Shown here in pieces: positions 14,758 through 24,282 of a DNA stretch of 57,464 bases. Position 1 is the first letter of the stretch. The number at the start of each line of letters is the position of its first letter. The DNA is from Sporosarcina luteola (GTDB lineage Bacteria > Bacillota > Bacilli > Bacillales_A > Planococcaceae). Position numbers and translations under genes: made by a program. The DNA is taken from assembly GCF_007991495.1 (NCBI RefSeq), contig NZ_BJYL01000009.1, positions 1-57,464 on the forward strand, given 5' to 3'. The notes beneath the pieces are model-generated. The model made no database searches and was not told the origin of the DNA. It worked only from the letters and a program-made list of their open reading frames with translations.

Positions 14758-16500
14758 TTGAAGCCGAGTTCAAAGTTTGTAACTAAGATTGTCGTCCTGG
14801 TCGCATTAGTCGTAGGAATTGCAGCTGTAAGTGTCGGATGGTATGTCTCGGGTGCAAATAAAGGAATGGATATGTCGTTTTCAGAGTTTGAGAAGGCGAT
14901 ACAGGCTCAAGATGGCGAGCGGCTGTCTCTGAAAGAAAAGGCTGACGGCACGTTGTACTTGCAGACGAAAGATGCGCTCTATGTGACGCAAGTCCGTCCG
15001 CAAAGCCAGTTGGCAGAACAATTAGTAGAAAAATATAACCTTTCATATACATTTGCCGATAATGGCCAATTTAGTGGTTTGATTATCGGTGGCTTGATTA
15101 TTGCGGCGTTCTTCACGCTGTTGATTCTTCATAAAAAAGGGAAGTTAGGGGCAGGCATATCTTCAATGAAGAATGGCGCCTCGAAAGCGACTCCGCTTCC
15201 AACGATTACGTTGGATGATATCGGCGGGCTGCCTGAAGAAATGAAGGATGAGATCCACCAGACGTTATCGATTATTAAAGATCCTGTCCGTGCCACTCAA
15301 TTAGGGATCCAGGCGCCAAAAGGGCTTTTGTTATACGGACCTCCTGGGACTGGGAAAACGTTGCTTGCCCAAGCAATTGCTCATGAAATCGGAGCAACGT
15401 TTTACTCTTCAAGCGGTTCAGCATTTACGGAGTTGTTTGTAGGAGTCGGGGCTTCTCGTGTTCGGACATTATTCCAAAACGCGCGGAAGCAACGCCCGGC
15501 TGTCATTTTCATAGACGAGGTCGATGCACTTGCCGGCAAACGGAAAGAGCATGGCGGAGAAGAGTCTGAGAAAACATTGACGGAGCTGCTTGTCCAGTTG
15601 GATGGCGGCAATGATAATGAAGGGATTCTTTTCATCGCAGCGACAAACCGTAAAGATATGTTGGATGAGGCGTTTCTTCGTCCAGGACGTATCGATTATA
15701 CATTCAATGTGCCGCTGCCGGATACGAGCGGTCGTCGGGAAATTATCGACATCCATACGAAAGGCCGCCTGCTTGCAGATGAGGTGTATGCATCGCTCGA
15801 TGTGTTAGCGGAAAGTACATCCGGGTTCTCGGGTGCGGAGCTGAGTTCATTGTTTGAAACTGCAAGCAAACGCGCTGTCCGTGATGGCCGTCAGCAGATT
15901 GATAAAGGTGATCTTGACTTTGCGATTGATCGGACGATCCTTGGCAGTACGTCACGTGCTTTGAATGATATAGAAACGAAAAGAAGAGTCGCAATCCATG
16001 AATCTGGCCACGCACTCATAGCGGCATTAACGAAACCGGGTTCTGTCCGGAAAGCGACAATCATTCCACGTGGACAAGCGCTTGGCTATGTAGCGCCGAT
16101 TCAAAAGGAACTTCATTTGCAGACTGCAAGCGAATTGATGGACCAAGTGAGCATGATTCTTGCGGGGGGAGTGGCCGAACGGCTTTACCTCGGAGAGCAT
16201 AGCATCGGCGTCAGCGGTGATGTGCAGCAAGCGAAGGATATTATCGAGCGTATGGTCGATACGGGCTTATACCAAGATAGCTTTACGTTGACGTTCAATA
16301 AAGGCGAGAAAGAAATGAAAATGCAGGACATCTTCGGCGAGGCATTGCGAAAAACCGAACGGCTTATTCAGGAAAATTCCGCGCAGTTCGAAGAGTTGGT
16401 TGAAGTTTTATTCCACAAAGAAACGTTGGACGGCGCTGAAGTTCAGGAAATCGTCGACCGCAAAGCTGTTGTAGTCGAAGAATTAGTTGTTGTAGGATAA
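14758..16500 (+). CDS. FtsH-like membrane AAA+ zinc metalloprotease
   Basis: A 580-residue FtsH-type protease: an N-terminal membrane helix (~10-30), a short extracytoplasmic segment, a second helix (~105-125), then an AAA+ module (Walker A GPPGTGKT at 194-201, Walker B VIFIDEVDAL, arginine-finger region LRPGRID) and an M41 peptidase domain with HESGH at 414-418 and the third zinc ligand likely in SGDVQQA. Canonical FtsH has HEAGH, and it is usually longer and linked to hpt/tilS. This solitary, divergent copy is therefore probably a paralogue. The TTG start has AAGGAG ~11 nt upstream and a TATAAT box at 14720. A role in membrane protein quality control is expected. Confidence 0.85.
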   Translation: MKPSSKFVTKIVVLVALVVGIAAVSVGWYVSGANKGMDMSFSEFEKAIQAQDGERLSLKEKADGTLYLQTKDALYVTQVRPQSQLAEQLVEKYNLSYTFADNGQFSGLIIGGLIIAAFFTLLILHKKGKLGAGISSMKNGASKATPLPTITLDDIGGLPEEMKDEIHQTLSIIKDPVRATQLGIQAPKGLLLYGPPGTGKTLLAQAIAHEIGATFYSSSGSAFTELFVGVGASRVRTLFQNARKQRPAVIFIDEVDALAGKRKEHGGEESEKTLTELLVQLDGGNDNEGILFIAATNRKDMLDEAFLRPGRIDYTFNVPLPDTSGRREIIDIHTKGRLLADEVYASLDVLAESTSGFSGAELSSLFETASKRAVRDGRQQIDKGDLDFAIDRTILGSTSRALNDIETKRRVAIHESGHALIAALTKPGSVRKATIIPRGQALGYVAPIQKELHLQTASELMDQVSMILAGGVAERLYLGEHSIGVSGDVQQAKDIIERMVDTGLYQDSFTLTFNKGEKEMKMQDIFGEALRKTERLIQENSAQFEELVEVLFHKETLDGAEVQEIVDRKAVVVEELVVVG

Positions 16501-16511
16501 TTTAAACTAAA

Positions 16512-16547
16512 GCTCTCTAGTCTACTTAAGACTAGGGAGTTTTTTTG
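16512..16547 (+). terminator. Terminator of the FtsH-like gene
   Basis: A stem CTCTCTAGTC / GACTAGGGAG with G-U pairs is followed by TTTTTTT. Confidence 0.8.
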
Positions 16548-16765
16548 TGCTACTATCCTCACCTAACTAATCAGAAAAAACATGTCAAAAGCAATATGTG
16601 AAAGTCGCGAAATATTACAAAAGGTCGCATGGTCAATTGAACCAATGCAATGTTAGGATGGAGATGCAATCTGTAATTCTATGAATCTAGTGGGAAAGGG
16701 AGCGGTTTTCATACTATCTGTGAAGCGCAGTACCATGTTTTCAATGATGAGAGGAGAATGGTTCG

Positions 16766-19700
16766 ATGCGAAGTAAGAGATGGAGAAAGCGTTTGAATAG
16801 TTTTTTGGCAGTTGGGTTGGTCGCGAGTTTACTTGTGCCATCAGTTCCTGCAGTTGTGAAGGCGGAGACGACGGCAACGGATTTGTTCATTTCAGAATAT
16901 GTGGAGGGCAGTAGTTTTAATAAGGCGATTGAGCTATATAACGGAACGGGGCAAGCTGTCGACTTAAGTAAGTATTCAGTGGAGCTATACGCAAATGGTG
17001 CGGCTGCGGCATCAGCAAAGTTAGCGTTATCGGGAATGTTAGGACATGATGAGACATTTGTTTTGTACCATCGCGACGCAGCTTCGGGAATTAAAGATCG
17101 TGGCGACCTCGAAAATATGAGTGTCATTAATTTCAATGGGGATGATGCGCTCGTTCTTAAAAATGGTGACACCGTGATTGATTCATTCGGACAAGTCGGT
17201 GAGCGCAGCAATTGGGGGACGGATGTGACACTCATACGAAAGCCTTCAATAAAAAGTGGGGATTCAATACCGGATGACACGTTTAATCGTGAGGATGAAT
17301 GGATTGTGCACCCGAAGGATACATTCGATTTTTTAGGTGCACATGAAATGGAAGGCACGTCACCGGAAGAACCTGAAATCCCGGAAGAGCCTGGTGATGT
17401 TAGTCCAATCGCGGACGCGCGTTCCATGACGCTAGGGGAAACCGTAACCGTCAAAGGGATTGTCGCTGCCAATTTGAAAAATACGATTTCAGTCCAGGAT
17501 GAAACGGGTGGAATCGCAGTCCGGCCGACGAGCTTGCCTGCGTCAATCGGCGATGAAGTAACGCTAACTGGTACGCTAGCGGATTATCGCGGCTTACTGC
17601 AGTTGGATGGGGCTACCTTAGTTGAAATTAATAAGAACGTTGGGGCTCCGCAGCCAATTACCGTTACTGGAGCAGAGGTCGGAGAAGCAACAGAATCAGA
17701 GCTCGTCACTGTGCATAATGTCATCTTGTCAGATGTACAAGCGGGCAGCGGCTGGGCAAATTACTTGGCGACTGATGGCAATGAATTCATCGTTCGTGAT
17801 GAAACAGGTTCACTCGGGTTAACGGTAGGAACCGCGTATGATTCGATTACCGGAATTGTGCAGCAGTTCGACAATGATTATCAAATCATCCCGCGTTCGA
17901 CGATGGATATTATCGTTGATAGTTCAATCATTCAGCCGGTCGTTGCAAGTCCAGGCAGCGGCACGTTCGTTGGCAGTGTGGATGTTTCATTAACGACGGG
18001 CACACCGAACGCCGAAATTTTGTACACATTAAACGGCATGGATCCTATTAAAAACGGAGCAACATATGCAGCGCCGATCGATATCAAGGAAGACACGACC
18101 ATCAAAGCTGTCGTAAAAACAGAGGATGGCGGTTACAGCGATGTGTCTACGTTTACGTATACGATCACGGAAAGCTTACAAATCCATGACATCCAAGGAG
18201 AAGGCCATATATCTCCGTTCGACGGTCAAGTCGTGGAAGGCGTTGAAGGAATCGTCACATATAAATATGAACTGAACGGCTCGACGTATTATCATATCCA
18301 AGCACCGGACGAAAAACGCGATGGCAATTTGAATACGTCAGAAGCAATCGTCCTATACAGCGGAAGGGATGCATGGAATCTATCGATTGGTGATTATGTT
18401 TCCGTTACCGGCCAAGTGAGTGAATATGCGATTGATGGCTATGCAGAGCGTCAGGAAACGGATTTGAAAACGACACAGATCAATGTGCGGGACGATCGTG
18501 GCGGCGAAGTGAAAGTTTTGGAAAGGGATGTGCCACTCCCGGCCCCTTTCATTATCAATGAAGAGAATTTGCCGAAAGAGAAAATCGCAAGCACTAATTT
18601 TGCGGAATTCGATCCTGCGACATATGCAGCAGACTTCTGGGAAAGCCGTGAAGCAATGCTCGTTCAGGTCGGTGACGTAAAAGCGGTTGGTCCTCAGGAG
18701 CATGGCGATCTCGTTACAGTATTTGAAGATGTTGCAACAGATACGTTGAACGGCGGAATCTTATTGAAGGAAAATGATGAGAATGCAAATCGGGTGCAAT
18801 TCCGATTGGAGCCGAACGGTCCTGCGCGCGAGTTCGAAGTTGCGACAGGCGACCGTTTTACTGGCCCGATTACAGGAGTTGTCGGTTATTCATTCCAAAA
18901 CTATAAGATCTACACGTCTTTGAATGAAATGCAGCAGGCACATTCTAAAGGGAATGCGGTTCCTGAGAAGACGACAATTGTGAAACAGGATGACAAGCTG
19001 ACGATTGCATCCTATAACTTGGAGAACTTCTCGAACAATAAGAAGACGACGACAGATGATAAAGCAAGGAAGCTGGCAAGGGCATTTGCAGTCGATATGC
19101 AAAGCCCCGATATTATCGGCGTGACGGAAGTGCAGGATAATAATGGCCCGGATGCAGGGGATTCCAAGGCGAATGAAAGCTACGAACGTCTTATCCAAGC
19201 CATTGTCGTGGCTGGTGGCGTTCAGTATGAATACGTCAATATCGACCCTGTGAATAATGAGGACGGCGGACAGCCGAACGCGAATATCCGTGTCGGATTC
19301 CTTTACAACCCAACTCGTGTTTCATTGACTGGAGGCATTCCGCATGGCGATGCAACGACAGCGGCAGGATATGAAAACGGCAAACTGACACACAATCCAG
19401 GACGAATCGTTCCCAATGATCCGGCATTCAACAGCAGCCGTAAACCGCTTGCAGCGCAATTCGATTTCCAAGGAGAATCGGTCATCGCCATCGTGAACCA
19501 TTGGAATTCCAAAAATGGGGATACGCCGTTATTCGGTTCACAGCAGCCGCCTTTCTATGGCAGTGAAGTGCAGCGCAAGCAGATTGCAAAGCTCGTTTAT
19601 GATTTCGTTACAGAAATCAAAACAGATAACCCGGAAGCGAATATTGTTTCGCTCGGTGATTTCAACGACTTCCAGTTTGCGGATGCATTAAAGATCCATG

Positions 19701-21295
19701 AAGGCGACTTAATGACGAATATGATCAATCATGTGGACCTGGCAGACCGTTATTCATACGTGTTCCAAGGGAATTCACAAGTGCTTGACCATATTTTAGT
19801 GTCGAATAACTTGGTTGAACAAACAGAAATCGACATTTTACACATTAACGCAGATTTCACGGATATGGCAGGACGCGCTAGCGACCACGATCCGGTCATG
19901 GTGCAAATCGGATTTGAAGCTCCAGTCATTTGGGAGCCAGTTCCGATTCAAAAAGAGTATAACTTAGTTAATTATCATAAAAAGCAAGTGATGATTGCAG
20001 AACCTAGCGTTGCGGTCTATATGGATGCACAATCGTCATTGAAGGAAGGTATGTACCTAAAAGGGGACTACGCTGAATTGACTGGCGAAGGGTTCAAATC
20101 GAATAGGGTCATTTTGCAGCCGAAGAAAAAGGGCTTAATTGTCGACATGAAAGGTACGGAAATGGGCCACGTCATCGTGGAAGGTGCACACCCGCTTGAA
20201 ATTAGAGGCGCAGAAAATATTAAACGAATCGATTTCATCAAAGGGGCAGAAGCTTCGAAAGTCATTTTCTACAATTCGAAAGGCAAGCGGATCACTGTTC
20301 CTGTCATTAACAATGCGCCAGTTGTGAAAAAGACGATTCCAAGTAAAGAAGCAAAAGTCGGGGAGACGATTTCAATCGTCCTATCCGAGCATTTCAGTGA
20401 TCCTGACGGGGACCAGCTGACGTTTTCAGCAACGAAAGGGACTGTTGATCTGACGAAGGGCATTCTCCTTTTAAAACTTGAAAAAGGCAGCCATATCGTC
20501 GGTGTCACCGCAACAGACGGGGATAAGTCCGTTACGACCAGCTTCACGGTGACCGTCACCGAGGCGGAAGTTGAAGTGCCTAACGACGGCTATTACAAAG
20601 ATGCAATCGGCAAGGAAGGGCAGGCGTTAAAAGCCGCGCTTCACACGATCATTTCAGATCATCGCCAATTGTCGTATTCGGAAGTGTGGGATGCTTTAAA
20701 GGAAACTGATCAGGACCCGAATAATCCGAACAATGTCATCCTATTGTATTCCGGCGAATCCCGTTCAAAAGATCGTAACGGAGGCAATGTCGGCGACTGG
20801 AACAGGGAGCATGTCTGGGCAAAATCACATGGCAACTTTGGCACAAGCAAAGGTCCTGGAACCGATATCCATCATTTGCGTCCGACTGATGTCCAAGTGA
20901 ACAGCGCACGCGGCAACTTGGATTTCGACTATGGCGGCAGCACAGTGAAAGGTTGTGACGGTTGTTTAAAAACGTCGAACTCCTGGGAGCCACCCAATCA
21001 TGTGAAAGGCGACGTGGCGCGGATGCTCTTTTACATGGCGACCCGTTACGAAGCGGGGGATCGCGTAGATTTGGAGTTGAATGAACTGCTGAACAACGGC
21101 AGTAATCCATATCATGGAAAGCTTTCAGTTCTATTGGAATGGCATGCAATGGATCCAGTCGATGAGTTTGAGATGAATCGAAATAATGTGATTGAACAAT
21201 GGCAAGGCAACCGCAATCCGTTCATCGACCATCCTGAATGGGTAGAATCGATTTGGAAAAATGCCGGATCAAGTGAGTTGAAAAAAGCTTCATAA
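16766..21295 (+). CDS. Giant secreted nuclease: ExeM/NucH-like phosphoesterase fused to endonuclease I
   Basis: A 1509-residue exported protein. A signal peptide (1-33, ending VKAE) is followed by a lamin-tail domain (~35-150, LFISEYVEGSSFNKAIELYN), OB-fold DNA-binding modules (~210-390), a chitobiase/Fn3-like segment (~390-470), another OB-like region, and an endonuclease/exonuclease/phosphatase domain (~745-1060; SYNLENFSNN, GVTEVQDNNG, LGDFNDFQF, SDHDPV). A cadherin-like Ig domain (~1180-1270) and a C-terminal endonuclease I domain (~1280-1500; NREHVWAKSHG with His 1349, DIHHLRPTD) follow. Two different nuclease folds in one chain suggest thorough digestion of extracellular DNA/RNA for nutrients or biofilm remodelling. 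No LPXTG or SLH anchor is visible. The ATG has GAGAGGAG upstream. Confidence 0.88.
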   Translation: MRSKRWRKRLNSFLAVGLVASLLVPSVPAVVKAETTATDLFISEYVEGSSFNKAIELYNGTGQAVDLSKYSVELYANGAAAASAKLALSGMLGHDETFVLYHRDAASGIKDRGDLENMSVINFNGDDALVLKNGDTVIDSFGQVGERSNWGTDVTLIRKPSIKSGDSIPDDTFNREDEWIVHPKDTFDFLGAHEMEGTSPEEPEIPEEPGDVSPIADARSMTLGETVTVKGIVAANLKNTISVQDETGGIAVRPTSLPASIGDEVTLTGTLADYRGLLQLDGATLVEINKNVGAPQPITVTGAEVGEATESELVTVHNVILSDVQAGSGWANYLATDGNEFIVRDETGSLGLTVGTAYDSITGIVQQFDNDYQIIPRSTMDIIVDSSIIQPVVASPGSGTFVGSVDVSLTTGTPNAEILYTLNGMDPIKNGATYAAPIDIKEDTTIKAVVKTEDGGYSDVSTFTYTITESLQIHDIQGEGHISPFDGQVVEGVEGIVTYKYELNGSTYYHIQAPDEKRDGNLNTSEAIVLYSGRDAWNLSIGDYVSVTGQVSEYAIDGYAERQETDLKTTQINVRDDRGGEVKVLERDVPLPAPFIINEENLPKEKIASTNFAEFDPATYAADFWESREAMLVQVGDVKAVGPQEHGDLVTVFEDVATDTLNGGILLKENDENANRVQFRLEPNGPAREFEVATGDRFTGPITGVVGYSFQNYKIYTSLNEMQQAHSKGNAVPEKTTIVKQDDKLTIASYNLENFSNNKKTTTDDKARKLARAFAVDMQSPDIIGVTEVQDNNGPDAGDSKANESYERLIQAIVVAGGVQYEYVNIDPVNNEDGGQPNANIRVGFLYNPTRVSLTGGIPHGDATTAAGYENGKLTHNPGRIVPNDPAFNSSRKPLAAQFDFQGESVIAIVNHWNSKNGDTPLFGSQQPPFYGSEVQRKQIAKLVYDFVTEIKTDNPEANIVSLGDFNDFQFADALKIHEGDLMTNMINHVDLADRYSYVFQGNSQVLDHILVSNNLVEQTEIDILHINADFTDMAGRASDHDPVMVQIGFEAPVIWEPVPIQKEYNLVNYHKKQVMIAEPSVAVYMDAQSSLKEGMYLKGDYAELTGEGFKSNRVILQPKKKGLIVDMKGTEMGHVIVEGAHPLEIRGAENIKRIDFIKGAEASKVIFYNSKGKRITVPVINNAPVVKKTIPSKEAKVGETISIVLSEHFSDPDGDQLTFSATKGTVDLTKGILLLKLEKGSHIVGVTATDGDKSVTTSFTVTVTEAEVEVPNDGYYKDAIGKEGQALKAALHTIISDHRQLSYSEVWDALKETDQDPNNPNNVILLYSGESRSKDRNGGNVGDWNREHVWAKSHGNFGTSKGPGTDIHHLRPTDVQVNSARGNLDFDYGGSTVKGCDGCLKTSNSWEPPNHVKGDVARMLFYMATRYEAGDRVDLELNELLNNGSNPYHGKLSVLLEWHAMDPVDEFEMNRNNVIEQWQGNRNPFIDHPEWVESIWKNAGSSELKKAS

Positions 21296-21300
21296 TGAAA

Positions 21301-21337
21301 AAGAGACTAGAGGAGCAACTATCCTCTAGTCTTTTTA
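21301..21337 (+). terminator. Terminator of the nuclease gene
   Basis: A perfect 11-bp stem (21304-21314 / 21322-21332) followed by TTTTT. Confidence 0.85.
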
Positions 21338-21688
21338 ATTGTTTGTAAGTACTTCGTATTCTATTCGTTCAAATACATCAATTCATAATACGACAATCTA
21401 TACAAAAATAACAATTTTTATACACCTAACATATGAAAAGCAATCAAGCAGCATTACGATAGTCTTGATGTCAACCATCTTTTTCACTTTAAGTTAATGT
21501 GAATACTCCCTATTCAAGAAATTATTAGCACTGATTAAGAGTGATTCGGAACTACTAGTTTGAAAGTATTAAAAGGTTAGTAAATTATTTATATTCTAAA
21601 AACATATTGTGTTTCTATCTAACTTCATTTATTATTATTTATAATTATTCACTAAAGGTGAATTAATAGTTAATTAGGGGGGCATGTA
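21338..21688. other. AT-rich intergenic leader of the peptide transporter operon
   Basis: About 350 bp without a gene. It is very AT-rich. An imperfect inverted repeat ATTATTCAC/GTGAATTAAT (about 21646-21668) lies just before the ribosome site of the binding-protein gene and could be an operator or mRNA stem. No clear promoter could be fixed. Confidence 0.4.
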
Positions 21689-23260
21689 ATGAAAAAGAGA
21701 AATCTACTAGTCTTTGTAGGATTACTTGTGATGATGTTGTCACTAGCAGCATGTAGTGTCGGAAGTAAAAGTGAAACCGGTAGTGAAAATGAAAGTTCAT
21801 CTTCTGGCAATAAAGATGATAATCGTACATTAACGATTGCAATGGGGTCAGATATTGTAAGCTTTGATATTCATAATCATAATAATACGTCGACTGAAGC
21901 GGTCCACGACAATATGTTCAACTATCTTTTCAAAAGGGATGACAATAACGTTATTCAACCGGAACTAGTCGATACATTTGAACAGTTGGATGATTTGACT
22001 GTGCAAATGAAATTGAAAGAGGGAGTTAAGTTCCATAATGGTGATCCGCTCACTTCTGAAGACGTCAAGTTCACTCTTGAGCGTGTTGCAACAGACGATA
22101 CATTGAAGGAATATCCTAACTATAAACAAATCAAACAAGTCGATATTGTTGATGAATTGACGTTCAATGTTGTGACGCATGCTCCTGAGCCATCTTTGTT
22201 CCATAGATTATCAAGATTAGGCTCCGGAATGCTTCCGAAGAATTATATCGAGGAAAATGGCTGGGATCACTTCCTCTCTAATCCGGTTGGGACAGGTCCT
22301 TATAAATTCAAAGAGTGGATTAGGGATGACCGGATCGTAATGGTACCTTTTGAGGACTACTACGAAGGAAAAGAGGATGAGTGGGACGAAGTTGTCTTCC
22401 GCGTTATCCCGGAAAACTCCACAAGGGTTTCCGAGCTGTTAACAGGGGGAGTAGATATCGCTGTTAACGTTCCGCCGAGTGATTGGGACCGTGTAGATAA
22501 AAACGATGGTACTTCAATGAAGAAACAAACTTCGAACCGTACGATTATGTTGATCCTACGTGCGACAGAGGGCTATCCAACTGCCGATGTCCGAGTCCGT
22601 CAGGCGATTGACTACGCCATCGACGACGGTTCACTTGCTGAGCATGCATTGAAGGGCGGCGGAATTCCGACACGTACAAGGGTTGGTCCTGGTAACTTCG
22701 GACATAATCCTAGCCTCTATGACACGTATAATTATGATCTAGACAAAGCAAAATCACTTCTTGCAGAGGCTGGTTATCCGGAAGGCTTTGAAATGACTTT
22801 GCATTCCCCGCGTGGACGCTATTTGCAAGATGCTGAAGTAACGGAAATGATCGCAGGTATGCTGTCGCAAGCAGGTATTAAAGTAAATATCGAATTCATG
22901 GAATGGAGTAATTTCGTTGAAATGCGAACTGCTAAGAAGAATAAAGATGCATATCTTCTTGGTCTAGGTAATTCTATGTTCGACGGAGCTTATTCAGTTG
23001 ACTGGTATCGTGCTGAACGTTTCGAAGGTGAAACAGATTATAAAAATGATGAAATTGAGGAATTGCTAAGCGCGTCTGCAACAAATATGAATTCAGATGA
23101 ACGTGAAGCACAAATCCAAAAAATTGAAGAAATAGCAGCTGAGGATGTCCCGCATGTACAACTCTATCAAGAAACGATTAACACTGGAGTTAGCGATCGT
23201 ATTGAATTCAATCCTCCTCAGGATGAGATGATTTACGTTCCAAAAATCAAACGGAAATAG
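21689..23260 (+). CDS. Peptide ABC transporter substrate-binding lipoprotein (SBP_bac_5)
   Basis: A 523-residue lipoprotein. The signal peptide ends in the lipobox LAAC (Cys ~22), then a Ser/Glu-rich linker and the family-5 extracellular solute-binding fold (LTIAMGSDIVSFDIHNHNNT; VKFHNGDPLTSEDVKFTLER; NPVGTGPYKFKEW) follow. This family binds di- and oligopeptides, glutathione or nickel complexes. The genes downstream encode two permeases and two ATPases, a complete Opp/Dpp system, followed by a peptidase. Peptide-like substrates are therefore likely. GGGGGGC precedes the ATG. Confidence 0.88.
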   Translation: MKKRNLLVFVGLLVMMLSLAACSVGSKSETGSENESSSSGNKDDNRTLTIAMGSDIVSFDIHNHNNTSTEAVHDNMFNYLFKRDDNNVIQPELVDTFEQLDDLTVQMKLKEGVKFHNGDPLTSEDVKFTLERVATDDTLKEYPNYKQIKQVDIVDELTFNVVTHAPEPSLFHRLSRLGSGMLPKNYIEENGWDHFLSNPVGTGPYKFKEWIRDDRIVMVPFEDYYEGKEDEWDEVVFRVIPENSTRVSELLTGGVDIAVNVPPSDWDRVDKNDGTSMKKQTSNRTIMLILRATEGYPTADVRVRQAIDYAIDDGSLAEHALKGGGIPTRTRVGPGNFGHNPSLYDTYNYDLDKAKSLLAEAGYPEGFEMTLHSPRGRYLQDAEVTEMIAGMLSQAGIKVNIEFMEWSNFVEMRTAKKNKDAYLLGLGNSMFDGAYSVDWYRAERFEGETDYKNDEIEELLSASATNMNSDEREAQIQKIEEIAAEDVPHVQLYQETINTGVSDRIEFNPPQDEMIYVPKIKRK

Positions 23261-23272
23261 AACCTGATTGCA

Positions 23273-23308
23273 GGGCCAGGGAGAAATTTCCTGGCCCGTG
23301 TATTTTTA
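23273..23308 (+). terminator. Intra-operon hairpin after the binding-protein gene
   Basis: GGGCCAGG (23273-23280) pairs with CCTGGCCC (23290-23297), followed by a T-rich tract. Partial termination here would give more binding protein than permease, as is common in such operons. Confidence 0.7.
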
Positions 23309-23352
23309 ATAAGGAGTCACTTCGTTAAATCAATTAAAAGGAGGAGGCCACT

Positions 23353-24270
23353 ATGATTAAATTTCTTCTGAAGAGAGTCCTTGAATTCATACCCGTTCTG
23401 CTCATTATTTCATTCATTGTTTTTTCGCTTGTTTTCGTAGCAGGAAATCCCGTGGCCTTAATGCTGCCTGAGGATGCTAGCCAGGAGGATATTGAACGAT
23501 TGACGGTAGCGTTGGGGCTTGACCAGCCATTTATCGTCCAATATGGAAAATACATGTTGGATCTTGTCCAAGGGGATTTTGGAAAATCATTCAGATACAA
23601 TACGGATGCATTACCTTTAGTGCTTGAACGATTGCCGGCAACACTGGAACTGGCGGCGGCTTCCATGATCATTGCTATTATTATTGCGATACCACTTGGC
23701 GTATGGTCCGCAACTAGGAAGAATTCCTCATTGGATTTACTTGCAACAGGGGGAGCAGTAATTGGGAAAGCGATGCCGAACTTTTGGCTTGGAATTATGC
23801 TAATACTATTGTTCTCAGTCACTCTTGGATGGTTTCCTGTATCGGGCAGAGGAACAATCGCCCATTTAATATTGCCTGCGATAACGTTAGGCACGGGAGT
23901 TGCAGCAGAGATGACAAGACTTATCCGTTCTAGCATGGTGGAAATCTTAAGCCAGGATTATGTAAGAACAGCAAAAAGTAAAGGGCTTCGTAATTTCTTT
24001 GTTGTCTATAAACATGCCTTCCGGAACTCGCTCATTCCAGTTGTCACGATTACGGCTTTGCAAACGTCAACACTAGTTGGTGGAGCTTTAATAACTGAGA
24101 CGGTCTTTTCTTGGCCGGGTCTTGGACAGCTTCTTATTCAAGCAGTGAATACGAGAGACATGGCAATCGTGCAGGCGAGCGTTTTCACAATCGCGATATT
24201 AGTTATCTTTATGAATCTTTTAGCAGATGTTGTCTATCGAATTTTGGATCCACGAATCAAGTACAGTTAA
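23353..24270 (+). CDS. Peptide ABC transporter permease, DppB-like
   Basis: A 305-residue integral membrane protein with about six helices and the binding-protein-dependent permease signature (YVRTAKSKGLRNFFVVYKHA, EAA loop, ~residue 200) that docks on the ATPases. The N-terminal ILKRVLEFIPVLLIIS-type helix and ALGLDQPFIVQYGKY segment are typical of DppB/OppB. It forms the transmembrane channel with the next gene product. AAAAGGAGGAGG precedes the start. Confidence 0.9.
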   Translation: MIKFLLKRVLEFIPVLLIISFIVFSLVFVAGNPVALMLPEDASQEDIERLTVALGLDQPFIVQYGKYMLDLVQGDFGKSFRYNTDALPLVLERLPATLELAAASMIIAIIIAIPLGVWSATRKNSSLDLLATGGAVIGKAMPNFWLGIMLILLFSVTLGWFPVSGRGTIAHLILPAITLGTGVAAEMTRLIRSSMVEILSQDYVRTAKSKGLRNFFVVYKHAFRNSLIPVVTITALQTSTLVGGALITETVFSWPGLGQLLIQAVNTRDMAIVQASVFTIAILVIFMNLLADVVYRILDPRIKYS

Positions 24271-24282
24271 GGGGGTTATCAA

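Noticed and set aside
16580..16640. PhoP boxes upstream of the secreted nuclease
   Set aside because: TTCACA and TTGACA words occur on the minus strand but their spacing is 14 bp rather than 11, and the orientation is wrong for the gene.
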